From NCBI GenBank assembly GCA_035627375.1, contig DASPLX010000042.1:1-13281 (forward strand): DNA of 13,281 nucleotides. The letters are read 5' to 3'. This DNA comes from DASPLX01 sp035627375 (lineage in GTDB: Bacteria; Pseudomonadota; Gammaproteobacteria; Burkholderiales; Burkholderiaceae_D). The position numbers were made by a program, and so were the translations under genes. Shown piece after piece: positions 1 through 6,171 of the stretch (positions are counted from its first letter, which is position 1; every line of letters begins with the position of its first letter). The notes below the pieces were generated by a model. The model searched no databases. It was not told the DNA's origin and saw only the letters and a program-made list of their open reading frames with translations.

Positions 1-1455
1 GAGCGCGGCGCCGTAGACGATGGGCTTGAAGGTCGATCCCGGCTGGCGCGCGGCCTGCGCCACATGGTCGAACTGATCGCGCCGGAAATCGCGGCTGCCG
101 ACCCAGGCCTTGATCTCGCCGGACGCCGGATCGATCGCGACGAAACCCGCTTCCAGGCGCGTTTTGTCGGCGCGCAGCCGCGCCATGAACTCCTCGTCGG
201 CACGCAGCGCCGCCAGCACCGCCGCCGGCTTCCGGCCCGCGTTGACCGCCCTGCGGAACTCAGGCGTCTCGCGCACGAAACTGTCGATCAGATCGCGGTT
301 CGTGCTCCAGAAATGGCGGAACGGTTCCACGCGCTTGTGGAGCTTCGCATAGGCCGACGGCGCATGCGACAGCACCTGGTCGGCGCTGCGGCTCCATTCC
401 ACGTCGGCGATCTTCTGCAGGGCCTCTGCCTGGCGTTCGACGGCGCGCATCGCGGCCTGCTGCAGCGTCAAGTCGATCGTCGTATGGATCACCAGGCCGT
501 CCACCGCCAGGTCGACATCGTTCTGGCGCGCCCATTCCTGCAGCCAGCGCTGGACATAGAGCGTGAAATGCGGCGCCGAATCGTCGGCCTCGTCCGCCTG
601 GCGCTGGAAGTCAAGCCGCAGCGGCTGGCCGGCGAGCGCGCGATAGGCGGCGGCGGGCAGCATGCCGCGCTTCACCATTTGCGCCAGCACCAGGTTGCGC
701 CGTTTTTGCGAGCGCTCGGGATAGGCGACCGGATTGTAGTAGGAAGTGCCCTTGAGCATGCCGACCAGGGTTGCGCTTTCGAGAATATCGAGATCGGCCG
801 CCTGTTTGCCGAAGTAGGTGCGAGCCGCCATTTCGATGCCGCTGATGTTGTAGAGGAAGGGCACCGTGTTGAGATAAGTCTCGAGGATCTGCCGTTTCGT
901 GTAAGCGCGTTCGATCTTCACCGCTGTCAACATCTCCTTGAACTTGCGCGTCAGCGTGCGCGCGCGGCCGATTTCGTTCGGAAACATGTTGCGCGCCAGT
1001 TGCTGCGTAATGGTCGAGCCACCCTGGGTGTCGCCGCCCAGGGTATGGAATGCCGCCGCCAGCGTACGGCCCACATCGATGCCGTTATGCCGGTGGAAAC
1101 GCCGGTCTTCGGTCGCGATCAAGGCTTGCAGCACGTAAGGCGAGATGTGGTCGAGATCGACCCATTCCCGTTGCACGTCGCGGAACGAGGCGAGCGTCCT
1201 GCCATCGGCCGATAACAGCAGGCTCGGCTGTTCGCCGCGCACGCGCTGCAACTGGTCGACCGCCGGCGTGGCCGGCAGCGCGAACGCGACATAAATCAAT
1301 CCCAGGACGAGCGAGCCGGCGCCAAGGCCGAATGCCAACAACCAGCGCCAGCGGCGCGCTGACCGCGCGAAAAGCGGAACGGGGATCGATGAAGAAGGCG
1401 GTTGATCCGGTCGCGGATCATCGCCGGGAGGCATATTCCGATGGGTGTCGTCCAC
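1..1455 (-). CDS. Class A penicillin-binding protein (bifunctional transglycosylase/transpeptidase), 3'-truncated by the window
   Basis: Inner-membrane enzyme that polymerises lipid II into glycan strands and cross-links the peptides in the periplasm. The visible 485 residues show a proline-rich cytoplasmic tail, one membrane segment (about 38-60) and a GT51 transglycosylase domain. In that domain I see IATEDRRFHRH with catalytic Glu116, GGSTITQQLARN (145-156), RKFKEML and KRQILETYLN. A linker follows, and the start of the transpeptidase domain has the serine-nucleophile motif STFK (Ser474 and Lys477) just before the edge. The KTG part of the active site lies outside the window. The GTG at 1455 is chosen as start because AAAGGA lies five bases upstream; the in-frame ATG at 1434 has no ribosome-binding site. 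It is divergent from the FliL-like gene. The family is very clear. Whether it is PBP1A or another class A paralogue cannot be told from this part. Confidence 0.95.
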   Translation of the reverse strand, partial: MDDTHRNMPPGDDPRPDQPPSSSIPVPLFARSARRWRWLLAFGLGAGSLVLGLIYVAFALPATPAVDQLQRVRGEQPSLLLSADGRTLASFRDVQREWVDLDHISPYVLQALIATEDRRFHRHNGIDVGRTLAAAFHTLGGDTQGGSTITQQLARNMFPNEIGRARTLTRKFKEMLTAVKIERAYTKRQILETYLNTVPFLYNISGIEMAARTYFGKQAADLDILESATLVGMLKGTSYYNPVAYPERSQKRRNLVLAQMVKRGMLPAAAYRALAGQPLRLDFQRQADEADDSAPHFTLYVQRWLQEWARQNDVDLAVDGLVIHTTIDLTLQQAAMRAVERQAEALQKIADVEWSRSADQVLSHAPSAYAKLHKRVEPFRHFWSTNRDLIDSFVRETPEFRRAVNAGRKPAAVLAALRADEEFMARLRADKTRLEAGFVAIDPASGEIKAWVGSRDFRRDQFDHVAQAARQPGSTFKPIVYGAAL

Positions 1456-1514
1456 TCTGGTCCTTTCGCGAGGCAGGAAAGGCCGCCGGCGGCGGGCTGG
1501 TAAATTCGACAATG

Positions 1515-1545
1515 CTTTGCCGCTTTGGTTTTTTGCGCGGCAAAG
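1515..1545. repeat. Perfect 9-bp inverted repeat between divergent genes
   Basis: CTTTGCCGC (1515-1523) and GCGGCAAAG (1537-1545) are exact reverse complements around a T-rich 13-base loop. It lies in the 189-base gap between the divergent PBP and FliL-like genes. On either strand it would be in the 5' leader or promoter zone. It could be a hairpin in the PBP mRNA leader or a protein-binding site. No run of T follows the stem, so a terminator is unlikely. Confidence 0.45.
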
Positions 1546-1563
1546 AGCCGCTCTGGCGAAAAT

Positions 1564-1585
1564 CAGCTGTCAATATCGACAGCTG
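1564..1585. promoter_or_regulatory. Perfect palindrome, candidate operator
   Basis: CAGCTGTC, six bases (AATATC), then GACAGCTG form an exact 8-bp inverted repeat. It lies 60 bases before the FliL-like start codon and about 110 bases before the PBP start, and just upstream of a good -10 hexamer (TATACT, 1606-1611) on the plus strand. The spacing and symmetry fit a dimeric repressor or activator site in a divergent promoter region. A hairpin in RNA is the alternative. I do not recognise the motif as a known regulator's site. Confidence 0.4.
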
Positions 1586-1605
1586 GAAAAAAGTTGCTGC
1601 ATAGA

Positions 1606-1611
1606 TATACT
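1606..1611 (+). promoter_or_regulatory. Candidate -10 element for the FliL-like gene
   Basis: TATACT matches five of six bases of the sigma-70 -10 consensus and lies 33 bases before the ATG at 1645. No good -35 hexamer is found 16-18 bases upstream. The palindrome at 1564-1585 occupies that position instead, which would fit an activator-dependent promoter. This is inference only. Confidence 0.3.
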
Positions 1612-1644
1612 TTGAGCATCCCGATTTCGTCGTCACGGACTACC

Positions 1645-2076
1645 ATGCCGGCTGCCAAAAAGAAAAAACCGAAAGACGATTACACCTTCGCCTATATGGC
1701 GGGAATCCTGGTTGCCGGCCTGGTGGTCGGTTTCGTGGCTGCCTGGGCGTATTACAAGCCGTTCCAGCAACAGCTGCGGGCCGACGTCGCTTTCGCCGCC
1801 GTCGGGCCGTTCCATATCGAAAACCAGGGCTATACCTTCAACGCCAGCCTGGCGATTCAAACCGACAGCGACAACGGACGCTGGGCGAAGAAGAACAAGG
1901 ATGCGCTCAACGATCTGCTGTACCGGACGTTGCTCGATACCGATCCCAAGACCCTGAGCACGCCGGCCGGGCTGGTCTCGACGCAGCAAGTACTGACGCA
2001 GACGATCAACCAATCGTTCGACCGGCCGCGCGTGCAACAGGTGCTGTTCACCGATTTCGTGCTGCAGGCGGATTGA
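1645..2076 (+). CDS. FliL-family single-pass membrane protein (orphan copy)
   Basis: A 143-residue protein: a lysine-rich cytoplasmic N-terminus (KKKKPK at 5-10), one membrane helix (about 16-37), then a periplasmic domain. The C-terminal part is typical of FliL: LSTPAGL (104-110), a helix, then VQQVLFTDFVLQAD (130-143), matching the family ending VLFT-[ED]-FVxQ. FliL proteins sit beside the flagellar stator and influence torque and motility. No flagellar gene is nearby, so this is either a paralogue outside the flagellar cluster or a FliL-like protein with another role. Its length is close to the family norm of about 140-180. The ATG at 1645 is chosen because upstream in-frame starts would add sequence that does not look coding. 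The ribosome-binding site is weak. The family call is fairly firm; the function is not. Confidence 0.8.
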   Translation: MPAAKKKKPKDDYTFAYMAGILVAGLVVGFVAAWAYYKPFQQQLRADVAFAAVGPFHIENQGYTFNASLAIQTDSDNGRWAKKNKDALNDLLYRTLLDTDPKTLSTPAGLVSTQQVLTQTINQSFDRPRVQQVLFTDFVLQAD

Positions 2077-2128
2077 AGGTACATAAGCAAGCGCTGAGAA
2101 AGCGCCAAGAAACCGCGCCAGAGGCGGG

Positions 2129-2590
2129 TCAATGCTTGCGTTCCGGCGGCCGGTCCTCCGGCGGCGGCTCGTCGTCCCGGAATTCTTCGTCGGCCCGGTC
2201 TTCCATCGTTTGCTCGTCGGGAATGTCGGCGAGCCGTTGTATCTGGTCGACATCGATATCCTGCCCGTCGCTGATGGTGGCATCGCGACCGGCCGTCCTG
2301 TGCTCGCCGGTGCCGCCGGAATCGGTATCGCTGTCGAGATTGGCATCGCCGATATCGGGACCGGCATTGCCGGCCCCCTTGCGCTTGGCCGGTCCCTGGT
2401 CGAGATCGGACGTGGTGCCGCCGCCGAGGCGAACGCGCACTTCCTGTTCGCCCTTGAGGCCGGGGCCGCCGCAGACGTCGCTGCCGCTGTCCGAGGTATC
2501 GCTGGGGCCGAGCGCATCGGTGCCGTGGCCGACGCCGAGCCGGCGGTCGGGTCGCGGATCGAGGCCGGGATCGAGGCTGCTGATTGTCAT
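2129..2590 (-). CDS. Acidic, low-complexity conserved-looking hypothetical protein
   Basis: A 153-residue protein that I cannot assign a function. It is rich in Asp, Glu, Gly, Ser and Pro, with almost no hydrophobic stretches, no signal peptide and no membrane segment. The N-terminal half carries a GxGHGTDALGPSDTSDSGSD-like segment. The middle has repeated D-rich phrases (GPDIGDANLDSDTDSGGTGE), and the end is highly charged (DEEFRDDEPPPEDRPPERKH). It is probably disordered and cytoplasmic. The ATG at 2590 is preferred over an in-frame ATG at 2605, because GAAGGA sits seven bases before the former. It is convergent with the FliL-like gene and divergent from the Yip1 gene. Good codon structure and a strong ribosome-binding site argue that it is real. 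Confidence 0.7.
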   Translation of the reverse strand: MTISSLDPGLDPRPDRRLGVGHGTDALGPSDTSDSGSDVCGGPGLKGEQEVRVRLGGGTTSDLDQGPAKRKGAGNAGPDIGDANLDSDTDSGGTGEHRTAGRDATISDGQDIDVDQIQRLADIPDEQTMEDRADEEFRDDEPPPEDRPPERKH

Positions 2591-2688
2591 TATGCATTCC
2601 TTCATTGGAATTGATCGGCCTCATTAGACGCACAGTCGAATGTGCGAGTTTCGCAACATGCCGCATGGCAGCGTGCGATCCCATGTCC

Positions 2689-2694
2689 TATAGT
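2689..2694 (+). promoter_or_regulatory. Candidate -10 element for the Yip1 gene
   Basis: TATAGT matches five of six bases of the -10 consensus and lies 46 bases before the ATG at 2741. The -35 region at the expected spacing is poor (TGGCAG), so this is only a candidate. Confidence 0.3.
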
Positions 2695-2740
2695 GAAAAA
2701 CGGAGCCGGCAAACGCTCCGGCGAATCATCGAGGCCTATC

Positions 2741-3316
2741 ATGACGCACAGCCCGCTCCACTACATGAAGATGGTGACGTCGTTCCACGACGGTTGGGAC
2801 GATGTGAGCGCGCTGCATCCCGCCGTCCTGAAGACCTTTCTCTGCCTGGTGCTGCCGATGTCGCTGCTGCCGCCCGCGATGCTGTTGTACGCGGGTGCCG
2901 ACCATCCGCTGACCTATCTGATGAACGCGCCGTATTCGCGCTGGAAAATGGTGGCGGCGGCCTTCTTCGTGACCGAACTGCTGACCGTGCCGCTGATGGG
3001 CTGGGTCATCAAGAGCATGGCCGAGACGCACCGGATCGCCTGCGACTTCAAGGACAGTTTCCTGCTGGCCGCGATCACGGCCGTGCCGTTGTGGGTTTCC
3101 AGCCTCGGCCTGGCGATCGACAACATGTGGATCATGATCATCGCCCTCGTGGCCGGCCTGATGACGTCAGCCAGCCTGCTATATCACGGCACCTACACCA
3201 TTCTCAGGCTCGAGGACGACGAGGAGGCGCATGCGCTCAGTTCCTCGGCGTTCTCGGTCGGCGGCCTGGTGTGGGCCTTCCTGTGCGCCTTCGTCGTGCT
3301 GCCGCTGATCGCCTGA
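2741..3316 (+). CDS. Yip1-family multi-pass membrane protein
   Basis: A 191-residue integral membrane protein. An N-terminal cytoplasmic segment contains the family-like phrase ALHPAVLKTFLCLVLP (24-39). About five hydrophobic segments follow (roughly 32-51, 69-90, 106-125, 129-150 and 170-190), with a charged cytoplasmic loop EDDEEAH (158-164). Bacterial Yip1-domain proteins are common and mostly have no known function. The ATG at 2741 has GAGG eight bases upstream. The open frame extends further back, but the extra residues look non-coding. It stands alone, between a divergent hypothetical gene and the leader of the purine permease. The family call rests on topology and the N-terminal phrase. 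Confidence 0.7.
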   Translation: MTHSPLHYMKMVTSFHDGWDDVSALHPAVLKTFLCLVLPMSLLPPAMLLYAGADHPLTYLMNAPYSRWKMVAAAFFVTELLTVPLMGWVIKSMAETHRIACDFKDSFLLAAITAVPLWVSSLGLAIDNMWIMIIALVAGLMTSASLLYHGTYTILRLEDDEEAHALSSSAFSVGGLVWAFLCAFVVLPLIA

Positions 3317-3343
3317 CTCTCTGCCGCGGTGTTGTCACCGCAC

Positions 3344-3372
3344 TTCGCCTCATCCGCTCCGCGCCGTGTAAT
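3344..3372 (+). promoter_or_regulatory. Candidate sigma-70 promoter for the purine permease
   Basis: TTCGCC (3344-3349), a 17-base spacer and TGTAAT (3367-3372) give a weak -35 and a good -10. Transcription from here would start near 3379 and give a leader of about 230 bases containing all the hairpins described below. This is based on hexamer match alone. Confidence 0.3.
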
Positions 3373-3414
3373 ACGAGTGCGTTGCGGCGCGCCAGAACGA
3401 CCGTTCGCCCGCGC

Positions 3415-3511
3415 TCCGTATAATGCGCCACATACGGACAGTCGAATACCCGTTATTCGATTCCCCCATATCCCGCAGGCAAGATTCTGTAAGACATTAC
3501 ATGCTCCGTAT
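3415..3511 (+). promoter_or_regulatory. Structured 5' leader with two adjacent hairpins and a competing third arm; possible riboswitch
   Basis: Hairpin 1 pairs TCCGTAT (3415-3421) with ATACGGA (3432-3438). Hairpin 2 pairs TCGAATA (3442-3448) with TATTCGA (3454-3460) around the loop CCCGT. Both stems are exact 7-bp matches with three bases between them. The 5' arm of hairpin 1 is repeated exactly at 3505-3511, so the downstream copy could take over ATACGGA and open hairpin 1. That is the kind of exclusive pairing used by leader switches. The downstream gene is a purine permease, so a purine-responsive RNA is reasonable; the proteobacterial xanthine-I (NMT1) class is one candidate. The conserved core of the classical purine riboswitch is not seen. 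Confidence 0.4.
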
Positions 3512-3540
3512 ATTCGCGATCGAAGCGCCTCGCGCATTGC

Positions 3541-3570
3541 CGGCAAGCGCGCCGCACGATGCGCTTGCCG
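3541..3570 (+). promoter_or_regulatory. Strong 10-bp hairpin just upstream of the purine permease ribosome-binding site
   Basis: CGGCAAGCGC (3541-3550) and GCGCTTGCCG (3561-3570) are exact reverse complements with a 10-base loop. The stem ends about 20 bases before the Shine-Dalgarno AGGAG. No T tract follows, so it is not a standard terminator. It could be part of the expression platform of the leader or a protein operator. Confidence 0.4.
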
Positions 3571-3607
3571 AAGCGGGCGCGGCACACCCAGGAAGGAGAC
3601 GACCGAC

Positions 3608-4966
3608 ATGAGCTACACCAAGGGTCTGCAAGACCAGAAAGAGCGCGGCACCGCCACGCACAGCACAGGCCTGCTGGAGCGCCTGTTCCGGCTCCGCGAG
3701 CACAATACCGACGTGCGCACCGAAGTGCTGGCCGGCATCACCACCTTCCTGACGATGGCCTACATCATCTTCGTCAATCCTTCCATCCTCGGCGACGCCG
3801 GCATGCCCAAAGATGCCGTGTTCGTCGCGACCTGCCTGGCGGCTGCCATCGGCACCGTCATCATGGGTCTGTACGCCAACTATCCGATCGCGCTCGCGCC
3901 GGGCATGGGGCTGAACGCCTACTTCGCCTATGCCGTCGTGAAGGGCATGGGCTACTCCTGGGAAGCGGCGCTCGGCGCGGTCTTCATCTCGGGCTGCATG
4001 TTTCTTGCCGTCACGGCGTTCCGCGTGCGCGAGATGATCGTCAACGGCATACCGCACGCGATCCGCACCGGGATCACGGTCGGTATCGGCCTGTTCCTCG
4101 GCATCATCGCGCTCAAGAACTCCGGCATCGTCGCCGCCAGCCCCGCCACCTACATCACGCTCGGCGACCTGCACAAGCCGCCGGCGATTCTCGCGACGAT
4201 CGGCTTCTTCCTCATCGTCGCGCTCGACCGCCTGCGTGTGAAAGGCGCGATCCTGATCGGCATCCTGGTCGTTACGCTGCTGAGCTTCCAATTCGGCGGC
4301 AATACCTTCGGCGGCATCGTCTCGGCGCCGCCATCGATCGATCCGACCCTGTTCAAGCTCGACATCATGGGCGCTCTCTCGATCGGCATCCTCAACGTCG
4401 TGCTGGTGTTCTTCCTGGTCGAACTGTTCGATGCCACCGGCACGCTGATGGGCGTGGCGCAGCGCGCCGGCCTGCTCAAGGAAGGAAAGATGGATCGCCT
4501 GAACAAGGCGCTCCTGGCCGACAGCGGCGCGATCGTCGCCGGCTCCTTCCTCGGCACGTCCAGCACCACGGCCTACATCGAAAGTGCGTCCGGCGTGCAA
4601 GCGGGCGGCCGCACCGGCCTGACCGCGATCACCGTCGCCGCATTGTTCCTGGCCTGCCTGTTCATCGCGCCGCTGGCCGGCGCCGTGCCGGCCTACGCCA
4701 CCGCGCCGGCGCTGCTGTACGTCGCTTGCCTGATGCTGCGCGAACTGGCGGACATCGACTGGGACGAAACCACCGACAGCGTGCCGGCCGTCCTCACCGC
4801 GGTGCTGATGCCTTTCACGTATTCGATCGCCAACGGCGTCGCCTTCGGCTTCATCGCCTATGCCGGCTTGAAGCTGTTCACGGGCCGCGCGAAACAGGTG
4901 CCGGTCATCATCTGGATCATCGCCGCGATCTTCCTGTTCAAGTTCATCTGGCTCGGCAGCGAATAG
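3608..4966 (+). CDS. NCS2/AzgA-type purine (adenine/guanine/hypoxanthine) permease
   Basis: A 452-residue inner-membrane proton symporter for nucleobases. Family hallmarks are plain: HNTDVRTEVLAGITTFLTMA near residues 32-51, APGMGLNAYFAYAVV (97-111), VELFDATGTLMGV (271-283) and GTSSTTAYIESASGV followed by GGRTGLTA (316-340). The last signature separates AzgA-like permeases from the UraA/xanthine branch. Hydrophobic segments run through the whole length, as expected for a 12-14 helix transporter, and the length is close to family members (about 430-470). The ATG at 3608 has AGGAG nine bases upstream. It is a single gene with its own structured leader and terminator, so it is probably regulated at the RNA level. 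Substrate specificity within the purines cannot be read from the sequence. Confidence 0.95.
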   Translation: MSYTKGLQDQKERGTATHSTGLLERLFRLREHNTDVRTEVLAGITTFLTMAYIIFVNPSILGDAGMPKDAVFVATCLAAAIGTVIMGLYANYPIALAPGMGLNAYFAYAVVKGMGYSWEAALGAVFISGCMFLAVTAFRVREMIVNGIPHAIRTGITVGIGLFLGIIALKNSGIVAASPATYITLGDLHKPPAILATIGFFLIVALDRLRVKGAILIGILVVTLLSFQFGGNTFGGIVSAPPSIDPTLFKLDIMGALSIGILNVVLVFFLVELFDATGTLMGVAQRAGLLKEGKMDRLNKALLADSGAIVAGSFLGTSSTTAYIESASGVQAGGRTGLTAITVAALFLACLFIAPLAGAVPAYATAPALLYVACLMLRELADIDWDETTDSVPAVLTAVLMPFTYSIANGVAFGFIAYAGLKLFTGRAKQVPVIIWIIAAIFLFKFIWLGSE

Positions 4967-4997
4967 AACCGCGCATGCGGACGAACGGAAGCGCCCA

Positions 4998-5027
4998 ACG
5001 CCGGTAAAATCATACCGGCGTTTTTTT
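4998..5027 (+). terminator. Intrinsic terminator of the purine permease
   Basis: ACGCCGGTA (4998-5006) pairs exactly with TACCGGCGT (5013-5021) over the loop AAATCA, and seven T residues follow (5021-5027). It lies 31 bases after the permease stop codon and ends 15 bases before the dinB start. Confidence 0.9.
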
Positions 5028-5042
5028 CGCCTTCCATGCATC

Positions 5043-6122
5043 GTGAGCGCGCCGCTTCGAAAAATCATCCACTGCGATTGCGACTGCTTCTACGCGGCGG
5101 TCGAGATGCGCGACGATCCGTCGTTGCGCGGCAAGCCCCTTGCGGTCGGCGGCCGGCCGGACCAGCGCGGCGTGGTCGCGACTTGCAATTACGAGGCGCG
5201 CAAGTTCGGCGTGCGTTCGGCGATGCCGATGGCGACCGCGGTCAAGCGTTGTCCGGAGCTCCTCATCCTGCGCCCGGCGATGGAAAAATACCGCGTCGTC
5301 TCGCGCCAGATCATGGCGATCTACCGCAGCTATACCGACCTCGTCGAGCCGCTCTCGCTCGACGAGGCTTATCTCGACGTCACGAATTCGCCGCATTTCC
5401 ACGGCAGCGGCACGCTGATCGCGCAGGAGATCCGCGCCCGCATCGCCAAGGAAGTCGGCATTACCGCCTCGGCAGGCGTCGCGCCGAACAAGTTCCTTGC
5501 CAAGATCGCCAGCGATTGGAACAAGCCGGATGGCTTGTTCGTGATCCGGCCGCGCGATGTCGATGCCTTCGTCGCGCCGCTGCCGGTCGACAAGCTGTTC
5601 GGCGTCGGCAAGGTCACGGCCGCGAAGCTGAAACGCCTCGGCGCGCATACCTGCGCCGATTTGCAGCGATGGTCGCTGCGCGAATTGCAGCATCACTTCG
5701 GCAAATTCGGCGCACGCATGTACGACCTGTGCCGCGGCATCGACCGCCGCGAAGTCTGCCCCGACCAGGAGCGCAAGTCGGTCAGCGTCGAGGAGACCTA
5801 TGTGCAGGACTTGCCCGATCTCGACGCCTGCCGGCGCGAACTGGCGCCGCTGTACGACTTGCTCGAAGCGCGGGTGAAGCAGGCGCAGGCCGAACGCCAG
5901 ATCCGCAAGCTGTTCGTCAAGATCCGCTTCGCGGATTTCCGCCGCACGACGGCCGAATGCGTCGGCCTGCAACTCGATCGCGGGGTGTTCGACAAATTGC
6001 TCGACACCGCTTTCCAGCGCGGCCGGCGCCCGGTGCGTCTGCTCGGCATCGGGGTGCGCACCAGCGAAGAGGACGACAATGCTCAGCAACTGGGTCTGTT
6101 CGGTCTCGCCGACAATGCCTGA
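5043..6122 (+). CDS. dinB: DNA polymerase IV (Y-family translesion polymerase)
   Basis: A 359-residue Y-family polymerase that copies past damaged bases. The catalytic acidic residues are present: Asp12 in HCDCDCFYAAVE, and Asp107 and Glu108 in SLDEAYLDVT. The steric-gate position that excludes ribonucleotides is Tyr17. The finger/palm segment NYEARKFGVRSAMP (49-62) is typical. The thumb helix-hairpin-helix contains LFGVGKVTAAKLKRLG, and the little-finger domain follows. The end carries a beta-clamp binding motif, QLGLF (349-353). The GTG at 5043 fits the length and alignment of known DinB proteins; the ribosome-binding site is weak. No CTGT-N8-ACAG LexA box is visible in the short upstream gap. 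It is probably expressed alone, because a terminator separates it from the permease. Confidence 0.97.
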   Translation: MSAPLRKIIHCDCDCFYAAVEMRDDPSLRGKPLAVGGRPDQRGVVATCNYEARKFGVRSAMPMATAVKRCPELLILRPAMEKYRVVSRQIMAIYRSYTDLVEPLSLDEAYLDVTNSPHFHGSGTLIAQEIRARIAKEVGITASAGVAPNKFLAKIASDWNKPDGLFVIRPRDVDAFVAPLPVDKLFGVGKVTAAKLKRLGAHTCADLQRWSLRELQHHFGKFGARMYDLCRGIDRREVCPDQERKSVSVEETYVQDLPDLDACRRELAPLYDLLEARVKQAQAERQIRKLFVKIRFADFRRTTAECVGLQLDRGVFDKLLDTAFQRGRRPVRLLGIGVRTSEEDDNAQQLGLFGLADNA

Positions 6123-6171
6123 GCGCTCCATCTTCGATGACGGAACGGATCGTCGCTCATAAGAGCAACGG

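Noticed and set aside
64..1215. 383-codon plus-strand open frame at the left edge
   Set aside because: It is antisense to the penicillin-binding protein, whose motifs are unmistakable on the minus strand.
1583..1600. Sigma-54 promoter for the FliL-like gene
   Set aside because: GG and GC are separated by 8 bases rather than the required 10.
2091..2105. Small hairpin after the FliL-like gene as a terminator
   Set aside because: The stem is only 5 bp (GCGCT/AGCGC) and has no T tract.
3415..3475. Classical purine (guanine/adenine) riboswitch
   Set aside because: TATAAT is present, but the conserved UCUACC-like loop segment and the closing part of the three-way junction are not.
3497..6131. 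Two long open frames antisense to the purine permease and dinB
   Set aside because: They mirror two clearly identified genes, and the translations are rich in Arg, Asp, His and Gln with no domain pattern, which is typical of antisense GC-rich DNA.
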